A stretch of 64,000 nucleotides of DNA, from positions 60,437,443-60,501,442 of the forward strand of contig NC_080585.1 of NCBI RefSeq assembly GCF_029962835.1, given 5' to 3'. The DNA comes from Magnolia sinica. Taxonomy: Eukaryota; Streptophyta; Magnoliopsida; Magnoliales; Magnoliaceae. Positions 1-10,939 of the stretch are shown one piece after another (within the stretch, counting starts at the first letter, position 1; each line of letters begins with the position of its first letter). The translations under genes and the position numbers were made by a program. The notes under the pieces are model-generated. The model saw nothing but the letters and a program-made list of their open reading frames with translations. It was not told the origin of the DNA and searched no databases.

Positions 1-57
1 TGACCCCTTGTGCAGTCACACCTGTTGTGCGCCAACACCTATTATGTGGTCCCCTTC

Positions 58-205
58 TTTGTGCACCGCACAACTCTTCTCTCGTAGCAACCCTTATTAT
101 GCACCACACAACCTTTTCTTCCCTTGCATCCTTCATTGTGTGCCGCACAACTCTTCTCTCCTTGCATCCTCATTGCGCGCCCACAACTCTTTCAAGGAAG
201 AGTTC
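58..205. repeat. Degenerate tandem repeat, about 40-bp unit
   Basis: Three to four imperfect copies of a unit built around GCACCGCACAACTCTTCTCT, followed by a CATCC/CAACC stretch and ATTATG or ATTGTG, lie head to tail. The short overlapping open frames here follow from the repeat and show no protein family. No gene is visible between this repeat and the first candidate exon at 1495; that stretch is AT-rich and resembles intron or intergenic sequence. Confidence 0.5.
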
Positions 206-1494
206 TTCTTTTTCTCTTTAGGATTCTTCTATTTTCTTCTGATCTTTTTATGTCTCAACAATGAGGGTAAGTTGTTTGAGAAATGTGACAGTGATTCTAC
301 TGATGATAGATTGAAGAAGGCCAACCTACCATTGGTCTGGACTAATTTCTGCACATGCATATTGTTCATTGTGGGACCCACCTGATGGGAGCCTGAGATG
401 TTGCAGATGCATGACCACATTGGCAAAAGTTTGGTGAATCACCTCTTCAATCTCTCCTCCTGCAAGCTGCCTAGCACTTCTCTGGTTGTTTTTATGGTCA
501 GTTTTTGTTGTGATTGTTATAGAATCTAGATTGATTGGGTTTATAACTTAGACTTGATTTTTTGTGTTCTTTTTCATTTTTTGTTCTCTTGTTCATCATC
601 GTCATCATCATCTAAGCCTTGTCCCAATTAATTAGGTCAGCCACTGAATTTTTTGTCCGTATTATTGAGGGTAAAATAGTTGTTTCTACTAGTGGGCCTT
701 TTTCCCTCATGATTATTGTAAAAATATGTTAATCTTCAGATTTGTTTTTGGTTTTATCATAACTACTAGTCTGGTGTTTTTCAGGGCTTATTATGATTTA
801 TCCTCGTAAATAAGTTTGGTTTCCATTTTCACAGCTATTGTAAAGTCAGTTGTTTTACTGGGATTCATGGTCTAAACTCTTTCAGATTGGAAATTGGTCA
901 GCTCTTAAAAGGATAGGGATTGCTTTCGTGTTCTATCAGCGCGCTAGTGCTCTCAGTATTGAAGCTTCAAAATGACTATAAATTGTTATTTGATGTTTTA
1001 GTTCCATGTAAAGATAGTTGTTAGTATCATTAGGATGGAAAAACACATACTGTATTGGACGTTGCGAGTTTTGATTTATGTATAGTTTTTACTGCTGTTA
1101 GAAAACCTCTGTAGGTTTTAGGGAGTATATTGATCTTCTTTCCCAATTTTGAGTGTCTAAGCTTCACATCTTTAAATGAATTTTTATAAATTTCTCATAT
1201 CCTTATGTTCTCCTTCCTTCTTCCTTTCCAGTAATTCAGGCACGTTAGAGTAATGAGTTGCTTGGAACTTTTTGTAATGGGATTTAGATTTATACTACAT
1301 TTTTATTTCAATTTTTGTTTTGGTTTATAGAAAATCCACCCTAAAACTGTTCTTTGTACACTGGTTTATTTCGATCCCTTTTTCTTTAAATCTTAGAAAT
1401 TTCTTTTGTGATTAGGTTCCCAGCTGTAAGCTAACCAATCAATGGGTATTTTTATTTCAATTAACAGATTCTATGTTCTCTATTGGATGTGCAG

Positions 1495-3662
1495 GAATAT
1501 ATCAAGATCCAGTCGTGGCAACAGTTCATATCTGGCTCGGCTTCAGGATTCACTGTTGAGGAAGGTATTGAAGGGGGAGAACTATTTAAAGCACTATAGC
1601 TATCATTACTTGGTTAATGGGTTTGCTATTTTTGTAACTCCTCAGCAGGTATACCATTACCATCTCTTTGTTTTCCATTATTTTCTACCATTACCATTGT
1701 AGAAATAGGGAATGAGGAGAAGAGAGAATGTCTACTTCCTCTTCCTTACAAAGAAATAATGACTAAAAAAAAAACCAATAATTAAAAGATAATTAAAGGA
1801 TAATAACTAAGAGATCTACATCAACATGGTGTTCGTCAAGAACACATGAGGCTGTGCAACATCAGTATGGTGTTGTTAGGCTTTGTTTATTCAGTCAGGT
1901 GGCAGTTTGTAGCTTTCTACACTTGGTTGTGGTGGTAATAATGAGGTTTTTTTCCCTGAGCTCTTAGGTTGTTTTCTTTTATTGCTTTAGCATCTTGACT
2001 TAGATTCTGATGGTGATTGTAATGTCTTTATAGCTATCTTTAAGGAACCATTTGGATTTGAAGTTTTTTTTTTTTTGAAATGCCATTTTCCAAAAATCTT
2101 GAACTTATGAACCTTGCAGACAATTCAGTGGAGAGTTGTCATTTTGTGGGTCTCTCCAGTCTCCACACAATGTGACACAATGTGAAATGTGGAATTTTTG
2201 CCTGGCAACATTTTAGTGGAATTCCGAAATTCCCGTTTATAGGGTTCTTGCCATAGGATGGTAACCCCTTTGTTGATAGTTGTGAGTGCCTTGTAAATTT
2301 GAGATTCTTGTGAAATAACATTTCAAAGAATTTTGAGGGCAAAAACCTACAATCTTACTTGATTTTGTTTGTGGGTTTCTTTATGTAGATTTTGACTAGT
2401 TTGGGCCCTTGGGCTTGATATAATTGATGAAAGGTGGAATTTTTGTACTAGATTTCATGCTAATTTAATCTATTAAGATGTCTCTAGTTATAATTTTATT
2501 TTTGCAAGATTTTCACCATTGAAATATGTTGTAGGTGATTTTCTAGTATTCTTCTATAGTTCTCAGTCACTGGATTGAATGCCATCATGTTTCTCAATAC
2601 CTGGAATTGATTTATACGAATAGTTGTTTTGGGGAGTAATCTATACTAGTTAGCTTTCTTAGTTTTATTTTTAATTTAAATCTAGTTATTCGGTGAATTT
2701 TGAAGGCTGAGAAGCTTGCAAGGAGGGGAGACACATGCCGATCAGTTGATCCTAACCATCCAACCGTTGACCATTAAATGGACGGTTAAGACACAAATTG
2801 AAAACTTTGGATGGTTAGTGAATAAAAGGTGGGCAGAACTGATGAATGATGGTGTTTGTTTCTAAATTGTAGGCCATCCACCTTCCACTGCACTACATCT
2901 TAGATGGGATGGGATGGTCCACCTTCCTTTCTACCACGTGTATGGTGGGAGATAGGTTGTACAGGAATCACCCGCTTACATTCCATAGTGGACCATGATC
3001 TAATGTGAATTCCTGGCAACATTGAGGCCATGCTCAATCCAACATGAACCCTTAGATGGGCCCAACATGTAAAATTCGAAGAGAAAATATTATATAAAAA
3101 TTACTTTATATTTCTCTCCTGGTAGTTTTAATTTACCTACTTCTTAAATTATGGTTTTTTCTGTGTTCGTTTCTTTTTCTTTTTATTTTTTTTCATTTGT
3201 TTTCTTTTTTTTTTGCAGGCTTTGGGGGAATTGCCAGCTGCATCTCCCGACAGTCTTATGATGTCATCCCCTGGAGTTGGCAAAGGGAAGCATGTGCATC
3301 CTATCCCTTATGCAGATGTCAATCAGTCATGTATATTTCTTTCTCGTGTTCTAGATGTTGCTTGAGTGGATCTTTCATGTTTTTCATTTTGGTTTTCTGT
3401 GTGGGGTTATTTTGTTTGAATGTTGATTTGGGTTTCTTGGAAATGTGCACTTCTGCTGCTAATATTAGGGTGGTGGATCCGACAAGAGAATTTGGTTCGC
3501 AGGGATTTGGTATGTTGCTTGGGAAGAGAGAGTTGATGGGAGGAAGGTGAAGTAGGAGAAGAATACATCGCCGATGAGCACCGGTGGTCATGGCACTTTT
3601 GAGGGCAGGGATGCTGGAGATATTGATGCTAGCACTGACGTGAATATGGACGATGCATTACT
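1495..3662 (+). CDS. Unidentified host gene, four candidate internal exons
   Basis: Four segments with acceptor and donor sites keep one reading frame when read in order: 1495-1564 (after TGTGCAG, before GTATTG), 3219-3330 (after a T-rich tract and TTTGCAG, before GTATAT), 3469-3509 (after ATTAG, before GTATGT) and 3556-3662 (after GTAG, before GTGAGT). The predicted peptide includes ARLQDSLLRKALGELPAASP, HVHPIPYADVNQS, WIRQENLVRRDLE and an acidic end with DIDASTDVNMDDALL. The phase match across three introns is the main support. I do not recognise the family, and see neither a start codon nor a terminal exon. The exons could belong to an intact gene that begins left of the window, or to a fragment. 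The 1.65-kb intron between the first two exons holds AT-rich sequence and, near 2720-3060, degenerate inverted-repeat-element-like sequence. Confidence 0.4.
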
Positions 3663-4769
3663 GTGAGTTTTCCAACTTGATAGAATGGTTTTATATCATG
3701 ATTTATATTCTTTCATGTGAATAGAGAAGTGTAAACTGTTGAATAGTAGATTGATGTTTATGGTGTGGAAAAGTTTCTTTCTTGTTGTGTTCTTGCAATT
3801 CATTTCCGCATATTTTGTTTAGTTGTGCCATTAATTTTGCTAGTGGTTCTACCCACTGAAGTTCTGTTCTTTGAGTGTTTTCCATAAAACATGAGATATT
3901 GGGGGTGTTTATGGTTGATGAAGCTTCTTTCCCCCTTCTTGGACCTAATGTGGTTATATATTCTAAAATTTTCTTATTTTCGTCCATATTATAAATGTAT
4001 CTTATAGCCCTTCAAGGTTTATTATGTTATTATCTTCCTATATGTTGTGCTTTCCCAAAGGTTTCTGATTTTCTCTTCATTATTTTTGAAATCCCTTCAA
4101 CACTCTCATAGATCCAACTTTGATCTAGAATTTTATTTTCGAGGAATTGACAGGCCCTGGGTGTTCATTTTGAATTGCTCCACATTTTCCTATTAAGGCC
4201 TTCAGCAAGTCTAACACAAGGACATGCTAACAAGGTACTATGAAACAATGGGTACTCTTGGTTCCAAATGAATACTGAAAACAACCTCCCGGACCCTTGC
4301 AAACTGGGATAGGCATTAACCATGCAGTCCACATTGTCTTTATTTTAGACATATATTGAAGATGTGATGCATTTTGAAGCCCTTCAGCTCTCTTCGCATG
4401 AGATTTCCTCTGTAAGATTTCATGAACAAACTTTGAATGTCATACTGGTCCAGTTTCCATCATATTGGTCTTCATATCATATTGGTCCAGTTTCCATCTA
4501 CTATGAACATACTTGCAGCAATTATAGGACTACTTTCTAGTAAACACTCTTTGGAAACCAAACCATGAATGTTTCAAAAATAAAAGCAAAATCTTCCCAT
4601 GTTCCTTCTTTGTGCCTTTTCAAAGTTAAGGGGAGTTTCATTGGGCAGAAGAGAGGACCCTTCTCAAACAGGTTGGTTTGTTTAGGGCTTTGGAGAAATG
4701 GGTATATCTAGTTTTGGATGTGTGTGTTGATTAGCCAATTATTTTCATTATTATTTTTTAAATTAATAA
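3663..4769. other. AT-rich stretch without a recognisable gene
   Basis: No reading frame here resembles a known protein, and no further splice-compatible exon of the upstream candidate gene stands out. The part around 4150-4450 is less AT-rich and could be decayed transposon coding sequence on the minus strand, but I could not place it in a family. Confidence 0.4.
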
Positions 4770-5094
4770 GAATCGCCGATGGCTAAAACCGTCACAAACG
4801 CCAACGGTTTTGGCCATCGAACTTAGCCGTAAAAAACGCCAACGGTTTTGGCCGTCGCCCTCAGCCGTCGGGAATGACGATGGTTTTAGCCGTCGAAAAC
4901 ATGGCTAAAACCATTGCCCTTAGCCGTCAGGAACAACAATGGTTTTAGTTGTTGGTGAGGCAGACGGTTTTAATCCGTTGGCGAACAACGCCGACACACC
5001 CTTTCCTGATAAACCTTGTAATGGCTTGTAGACATCGGGGAAGGCCATTGCCGACGATTTTTAGCCGTCGTCATTGCCCTCTTTTTTTGTAGTG
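4770..5094. mobile_element. CACTA element terminal fragment
   Basis: The right border reads CTTTTTTTGTAGTG, the reverse complement of the usual CACTACAAAAA terminus of plant CACTA elements. Inside it are repeated short motifs of the type GCCGTCG and ACGGTTTTGGCC in both orientations, as expected of subterminal transposase-binding repeats. No matching left terminus is found within the preceding few hundred bases, so this is a single end. The sequence directly right of GTAGTG is gypsy reverse-transcriptase sequence, so this element inserted into that fragment or was joined to it by later deletion. It differs from the CACTA element at 7605: the subterminal motif here is GGCTAAAACCGTC rather than GCCTCGGTT. 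Confidence 0.65.
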
Positions 5095-5919
5095 ATTTTG
5101 TCCTTAATTTCTTTGAATGCCTTAAAGGTGGCATTAGTACATTTAAACTCTCCCTTTCTAATGTAGTCCATGATAAGAGCCATAATGGAACTAAAGCCTT
5201 GAATGAACCGCTTATAGAAAATAGCTAACCCACTGAAGTTATTCACTTCCTGAATTTTCCATGATTCAAGCCAACATACTATGGCCTTAACTTTCCCGAT
5301 ATCTACAGACATGCCTTTAAATGAAAGTGTGAAACAATGAACCCTAAGAAGATAACTTTGTCAGACATGAAAGAACACTTATTCAGGTTAGCATATAACT
5401 TTCTATCCTAAGGACCCCGCAAACTTGCATCAAATGGTGGAGGTGTTATTTCTTGAATGTATTATAAATGAAGATGTCGTCAAAATATACCACTAGGAAC
5501 TTACCCTTAAATGGCCTCAACACCTATGTCATCACTTTTATGAACATACTCGGAGCATTGGTAAAGCTAAAAGGCATAACTAACCACTTGTATAGCCCGT
5601 CATTCATCTTAAAGGCTTTCTATTCATCTCTTAGGCGAATACATATCTGTTTATACCCACTTTTGAGGTTAATCTTAGAAAAGATCTTGGCAACAATCAT
5701 CATATCCAACATGTCGTCAAGACGTGGTGTAGGAAATCGATACTTGACCATGATCTTATTGATGGCCTGACTGTCCATGCCCATGCATCAAATGACATCT
5801 TTCTTAGGTGTGAGGAGAATTGACACAACACATGGACTCAAACTCTCCTAAATGAACCATTTTTTAAGAAGCTCATTCACTTGCTTCTTCAATTCCACAT
5901 TGGAAAGTCGTGCTATAAA
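5095..5919 (-). mobile_element. Ty3/gypsy reverse-transcriptase fragment (fossil)
   Basis: Read on the minus strand, this stretch resembles the fingers-to-connection part of a plant Ty3/gypsy reverse transcriptase and the start of RNase H. Recognisable pieces include a decayed FxDDIxIY-type box and the downstream GLAIFYKRFIQGFSSIMA, which corresponds to the conserved GLAxFYRRFIxxFSxIxAP. It is truncated at both sides, lacks LTRs and is heavily decayed. It is bounded by a CACTA end on the left and by the old copia element on the right. Confidence 0.75.
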
Positions 5920-5928
5920 TGTCCTAGA

Positions 5929-5941
5929 GGGGGGGGGGGGT
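5929..5941 (+). repeat. Poly-G run
   Basis: A run of about 13 G residues sits just inside the terminal end of the old copia LTR, next to the CCTAGAGG motif. It is a likely site of assembly length error. Confidence 0.8.
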
Positions 5942-6165
5942 GAATAGGACAATACCAAATATTTCAATATAATGCGGAATAAATATATAATTAATCTCAA
6001 TTACGTAAAGTATTGAAATCTTGACTCAAAATAGTTCATAGGATAACCTTCACTTAAAAGATTTAGGTAGGACAACCTTACTTCATGACGTCTTTGAGAG
6101 CAATCACAATAAAAGAGATAAGCAATCATAACCAATGCATAAGGAGTTATAGTGGTTCGATGCAT

Positions 6166-6749
6166 TATTGAGGTGTGGAGCCAGCACACCAAAGGGTCAC
6201 TCGACCGATCGAGGGCCTGGCTCGACCGGTCAAGGAGGCTGCTCGACCAGTCAAACGGTGCTCGACTCAAAATCCAGCGAACTATATGTTTTAGAATTCG
6301 GTGGTGCTCGACCAGTCGAGTAGGGTGCTCGACCAGTTGAGTAGGTCGCTCGACTAGTCGAGGTTACACAAATTCTAGTCCAGATTTGGTGCAGACTACG
6401 TAAATTTGAGGTGGTTTTTGCCAAGGTGTGTAAGTGAGTTGCCTAAACTATAAATAGGGGTCCTAGGGTTATTTTAGGGTATTAAAAAGGGTTTTCTAAG
6501 CTAAGGGTTATCTCTGTGCATGGGAGCATCGAGAAGGTTAGTATATTGATTGTAATCTCATTTTTCTTCACAGTGTTTGCACCCATGGGTTTTTACCCTT
6601 GTTAAGGTTTTTCCACGTAGATTCTGTCTTGTGGTTTATTGGTATGCTTTGATTCTACTTCTAAATTATATTTCTTCTTATTTATCGTTTGTGGGTGAAA
6701 TTGGAGATTGGATCTCAGTTCACTAGCGTTGTTGGTGTGCTGCGCAATA
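6166..6749 (+). repeat. Left LTR of the TNT1-like copia element
   Basis: This repeat of about 584 bp matches 19233-19783. It carries repeated CTCGACCGGTCGA-type palindromes near its start, a CTATAAATAGGG TATA box, and ends at the tRNA-Met-like primer site. The start dinucleotide differs from the right copy. Confidence 0.85.
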
Positions 6750-7604
6750 ACTGGTATCAAAGCTATTGGTTTAGTTCAAGTGGGAGCGATGACGGAAAAG
6801 GCAATACTAGAATTGAAAAGTTTGATGGTTCAAACTTTGCCTTCTGAAAGATGAAGATGGAAGATTATCTATATTAGAAGGACCTCTATATTCCTCTAGA
6901 AGGAAAAGGGAAGAAATCAGAGAAGATGATAAGTGATGAATGATTTTTATTGGATCGGAAAGCTTTAGGAACAATCCGACTCTCTTTGTCTAAGAGCGTC
7001 GCCTTCAATATATCGAAGGTGAAAACCACAAAAGAATTAATACATGCCCTAGCTAGATGTATGAGAAATCCTCAGCGTCCAACAAGGTTCATCTCATGAA
7101 AGGCTATTCAACATGAAGATGTCAGATGGTGGAAGCATGGCTGAACATCTAAACGAGTTTAATACAGTCACGAGCCAGTTGGAATCCGTTGGCATTATTT
7201 TTTAGGACGAGGTCAAGGCATTATTGATCTTATCCAGTTTGCCAGACAGTTGGGATGGTTTGGTGATTTCCATGAGCAATTCTTTAGGGTCGATAAAACT
7301 AAAATTCGATGATGTGGCCGGTCTAATTCTCAGCAAAGAATCTAGAAGAAAGACATCGGGAGTTTCAGGGAATTCAGGGAATGTTCTAAATGTTGAAAGA
7401 TGAGGAAGATTGCTGAACAAAGAAGGCAATAAACACGGACGTTCTAAGTCGAGGAAGAAGTCCAGGGGATCAAAAGACAAAGACGGGTGTTAGCATTGCA
7501 GGAAGAAGGGGCACATGAAACATGATTGCAGGGCGCTTAAAAAATAAGAAGAAAGCTCTCAAGGCGGGAAGGATTCAGTGAATCTATCTGATGAGAGTGA
7601 CACA

Positions 7605-8045
7605 CACTACAAGAAAAGGGGGCTTTAGCCTCAGTTTAAAACAGTGGCTAAAAAGGTTAAAAACTGAGGCTAAAGCCTTTAGCCTCGGTTTTGCCTCAGT
7701 TATCCAAACCGAGGTTGAAACCCCCGTGGCTAAAGGCTTTAGCCTCAGTTTTAGCAACCGAGGCTAAAATGACTTTTATAGCCTTGGTTCTTCAAGTGAG
7801 GCTAAAAGAACCTTTTTAGCTTCGGTTTTTACAAAATGAGGCTAAATCAAAATTTTAGCCTCCATTGTTTCCAACTGAGACTAAATCTAAATGTTTGCCT
7901 CAATTGCTTCCAACCGAAGCTAAATCTATTTTTAACCTCGGTTCACAACAACCGAGGCTAAATCCTTTAGCCATAGGAATTTCAACCTTAGTTCTCAACA
8001 ACCGAGGCTAAATCCAAGCCTCGGTTACAAATTGAGGCTAAAAAT
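7605..8045. repeat. Left subterminal repeat region of the CACTA element
   Basis: About a dozen short motifs of the type TTTAGCCTC(A/G)GTT and its reverse complement AACCGAGGCTAAA alternate, many as hairpins of about 9-bp stem. They mirror the longer array at the right end and are the likely binding sites for a transposase supplied in trans. Confidence 0.85.
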
Positions 8046-8221
8046 GTTTAATTTTTTAAAATATTTATTTAAACTACTAATCCATTCATTCAATCCACTC
8101 ATGAAACAATCGATCATGAAAGCCACAAACCAACAAAATAGTTAACAACAGTCTACCTAAAGTTTTTAAAACAAACTCAATCAAACTGTTACACAACATT
8201 AGGTTCCACAAATATTTATAT

Positions 8222-8730
8222 TCTTATCTCTTCTATAATCTCTCTTCTTTTTTTTTCTTTGACTTTTCCTGTATCTGTTTTGAATCATCCGGTCTTTTAT
8301 TGACATTTCTTTCATCTAGAAGCTCTTGTAAAAGGGTTTCTATAGCAGCATCAGATTTCTCTTAGGCATCTTTACCTGCTAGATCCTCCAAACATTCCTG
8401 CCAAAGGAAGATAACCACTAACAACATTTAAACTCAACCTTAATGAAGCCATTAAACTAAATCAATACAGACCCGCAAGAACTTCTTCACTAAGAATAAC
8501 ATAATTCCCTGGTAATCAATGGCAAAGATGGCCTCAAAGCTCACGTTCCAACTGCCGCATGGCAGCAAGCTTCTACATAATCATTGCATCATAGTTACCC
8601 ATCTGCAGGACAGCAACCTACTAATGAGACATCACTAAAATGCCATTTTTATATTAAATATTCAACTAGAAAAAACTAACCTTATATGAAGGCTGCTTTT
8701 GATTTTCGCTTATGTCTAGTGCAACATTAG
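8222..8730 (-). pseudogene. Captured fragment of a probable DUF627/DUF629 ubiquitin-hydrolase-like gene
   Basis: Three exon-like pieces lie on the minus strand. 8681-8730 encodes PNVALDISENQKQPSYK before a GTTAGT donor. About 8475-8613 encodes KLAAMRQLEREL followed, after a frameshift, by AIDYQGIMLFLVKKFLRV. 8222-8397 (after TTTGGCAG) encodes ECLEDLAGKDA, EKSDAAIETLLQELLDE and a lysine-rich end. The run DYxxIxLxLVKxFLRx, LEDLAxKDAxEKSDAA, (L/A)LxEL resembles the C-terminal part of large plant proteins annotated as inactive ubiquitin carboxyl-terminal hydrolase-related (DUF627/DUF629 plus UCH). The family match is from memory of that motif. In-frame stops (a TAG in the middle piece, a TAA in the last) and the frameshift mark it as non-coding. 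It follows the TOR fragment directly, without an intron between them. Confidence 0.55.
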
Positions 8731-9327
8731 GTTGCGAATTAGGCAGCCCAAGAGTTTATCACTTTCTTCTCTGCATTTGTTATCTGCACTGCTTAAATAC
8801 CAAGAGAAAAGTTGTGATCTGAATATTTCAAAGATAATGATGTGAAACAAATAAAAGGGCATTCATTTCCCCATAAATCAATAATATTATTGACAAGTAG
8901 ATATCTTTCAGATTACTTTTGCTCAAGATGCATCAACAATTATATGAGATGGCGACGAAGTGCAGGTAGAACATATGCTGGATTCTTTTCAGACCATCTG
9001 CTAGCAACTGATATAGCAAACTCTCGAACATCAAAATCCTATAACATGGAAAAAAGAAAAAAAAAGAAAAAAAGATAGTGAACATGCCCCTATGTTCATA
9101 AACATTTTTCAAATAAAGATAACAGTTCAAATGCTCATAGAAGAGCCATTGGTAGGTTGTGCCAAAAATTATACCTCATCATTAAGAGCAACAAAGATAG
9201 CACTCAAACTATCAACCTGTGCCAAAAATTCATCGAAACCTCCATTTCCATGCAGAGATAGAAAGACTGACTGACGAACACTAACATCAGCATCTGCAGC
9301 AGCTGCAATTAGAAGTTTCTCCACAAT
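8731..9327 (-). pseudogene. TOR: Captured fragment of the TOR (target of rapamycin) kinase gene
   Basis: Three exons on the minus strand encode consecutive parts of the N-terminal HEAT-repeat half of plant TOR. 9327-9175 gives IVEKLLIAAAADADVSVRQS, then GNGGFDEFLAQVDSLSAIF and VALNDE. 9038-8917 gives DFDVREFAISVASRWSEKNP, then AYVLPALRRHLI and LLMHLEQ. About 8792-8731 gives SSADNKCREES and KLLGCLIRN. Splice sites are recognisable (TCTGCAG acceptor at 9328, GTATAA donor, ATAG acceptor at 9039, GTAATC donor). The middle exon has one in-frame TAA where the family has Gln. Only about 110 of roughly 2,470 residues are present, with no kinase or FRB domain, so no TOR function can be expected. Sequence switches to another gene inside the last exon near 8730. 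Confidence 0.9.
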
Positions 9328-9589
9328 CTGCAGAAAGCTCAGAGTTAATGATCAAGATGTACAAGCAAGACCATTTTGCAAGTACATATTTGATTCATAG
9401 AAGAACCTAAATAGAAGCATAAAAATTTACTTCACATAATCTTGCAAAGTTTTCATGACTTCGAAAAAAAAATGAGATAAAAATATCACTCTGAAAAGCT
9501 CCGAAAGCTGAGACATAATAGTGAAATTACAACCACATATTGCCTGAAGAAAATTTGAAACCTTCAAGTAGTAACAATTGGACAATGTT

Positions 9590-10134
9590 TCAGGTAAACC
9601 AAACCTCAAGCTTTGGTGCCTCCATAGGTTCTTGGAGGCATGGGTTGATGGGTAGCAGCTGGCATTGTGCATACTGCACCATCAGTTGATCCAAAATAAC
9701 CAAAGCAACCATGGCTTCCACCATCGGCACAGAACACCAGCAAGCAATTGTTAACATGAATCTTCTTCCATGATGTTTAATTAGGTTAAATGTAGACCAA
9801 GAAAGCAAATGACAGATTGAATGACAGGGGGGAGTTTCCCTATGAAGGAAGTTTCTGAACAGACCTCGAGGGACCACACAAGGATCATAGCGTCCTCGTG
9901 CAATGAGTTCAGTCTTATGTCGGTCTCTGGTCACTGTATGTTGTTTCCTCTGCAAGTGTCGCATAACAAGTCTGATAAGAAAAAAAAAATTAGCTGTTAG
10001 ACTGACATAGTGTTCCCTTTTCAATCCATGCTGAATGTACAAGTGTTCTATCAGGGAGTCCAACTTACTGCAATTGTAGAAGTAGGCTTGAAAGCTATCC
10101 TCATGGTTTTCATTTCACCATTTGATATTCCACC
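9590..10134 (-). pseudogene. CS: Captured 3' fragment of the chorismate synthase gene
   Basis: Three exon pieces on the minus strand match the C-terminal end of chorismate synthase, the plastid enzyme that converts 5-enolpyruvylshikimate-3-phosphate to chorismate in the shikimate pathway. 10134-10069 encodes GGISNGEMKTMRIAFKPTST before a perfect GTAAGT donor. 9949-9865 (after TTGCAG) encodes RKQHTVTRDRHKTELIARGR and YDPCVVPR. 9731-9590 encodes VPMVEAMVALVILDQLMVQY and AQCQLLPINPCLQEP up to a stop codon. FKPTSTI, TVTRDR and RGRxDPCVVPRAVPMVEAMVA are hallmark blocks of the family. The acceptor before the last piece is degraded. The first roughly three quarters of the enzyme, with most of the FMN and substrate residues, is missing. 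Confidence 0.92.
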
Positions 10135-10354
10135 CTACAAGAATTAGAAAAAAAATAAAAAAAATCATGGAAACCCAGGAAACACTTTACAGTTTGAATC
10201 TTAATGGACTGTTAAGAAAGGAAAGTAAAAAAGAAAGGAAAAGGGAACATGGAGACCCAGGAAACACTTTTCTTCTCTTGTGATGTTTATCTACCCATTA
10301 ATGTTTCTTCTCTTGTAAGTTACTCTAGTCTTCTTAAAGATGAAAGAGCCCAGA

Positions 10355-10518
10355 GGACCTGTTTGGCAAACACCTAAAATTGAGTTCACTTCATTTTTGT
10401 TAATTATAATCATGTACTAGAGACGATATTCTTGATAAGCAATAATTAAGATCTCTATTAAGAACTGTAATTAACCAAAATGAGATGAACTCATTTTTAG
10501 ACGTCTACCAAACAGGCT
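10355..10518. mobile_element. Tourist-like MITE, about 164 bp
   Basis: The ends are inverted repeats of about 45 bp. The left one contains CCTGTTTGGCAAACACCTAA and GAGTTCACTTCATTTT; the right one contains AAAATGAGATGAACTCATTT and CTACCAAACAGG. The centre is AT-rich. The same family occurs again, split by the Tat element, at 31517-31630 plus 60822-60900. Here the target duplication is no longer clear. Confidence 0.75.
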
Positions 10519-10939
10519 TGGAAGCAACTGTAACCAAATGGAAGTAGAACATATAGAAATTGTTAAAAAAATGAATTTAAGCAAACAGATTCACAATTTT
10601 CTTGCGAAGTTAGATACAGAGAGGGCAAAGTCCTGTTTCGAGTGGAAGGCACACCTATTGCTGGGTGTGGGTCTACCGCCATTCACCACCAGACAGTTAT
10701 ATAAAAGAAATCTAATTGATCAGGACATGGGAAATATTGACACAAAGATTGCATGAAAAGAGGACACATTGGTGGAATCAAGTGTGAGACTTCAAATCTG
10801 AATACATCGGATGGTAAGTTAAAAAATGTAGCCCTTTAATTAATAAGAGAAAATTAAGTAAGAAAGAAATGCCCTACTTGATTAATGGCACAAACAACGA
10901 GAACACTCATATGGAACAACACTGAGTAGATTGTCTCTT

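Noticed and set aside
6141-6165. A perfect 5-bp target duplication for the TNT1-like copia element
   Set aside because: Flanks TGCAT and TACTT agree at only three of five positions, so I do not claim an intact duplication.
8731-9327. A functional TOR gene
   Set aside because: Only about 110 HEAT-repeat residues are present, with one in-frame stop, inside a transposon; the kinase, FRB and FATC parts are missing.
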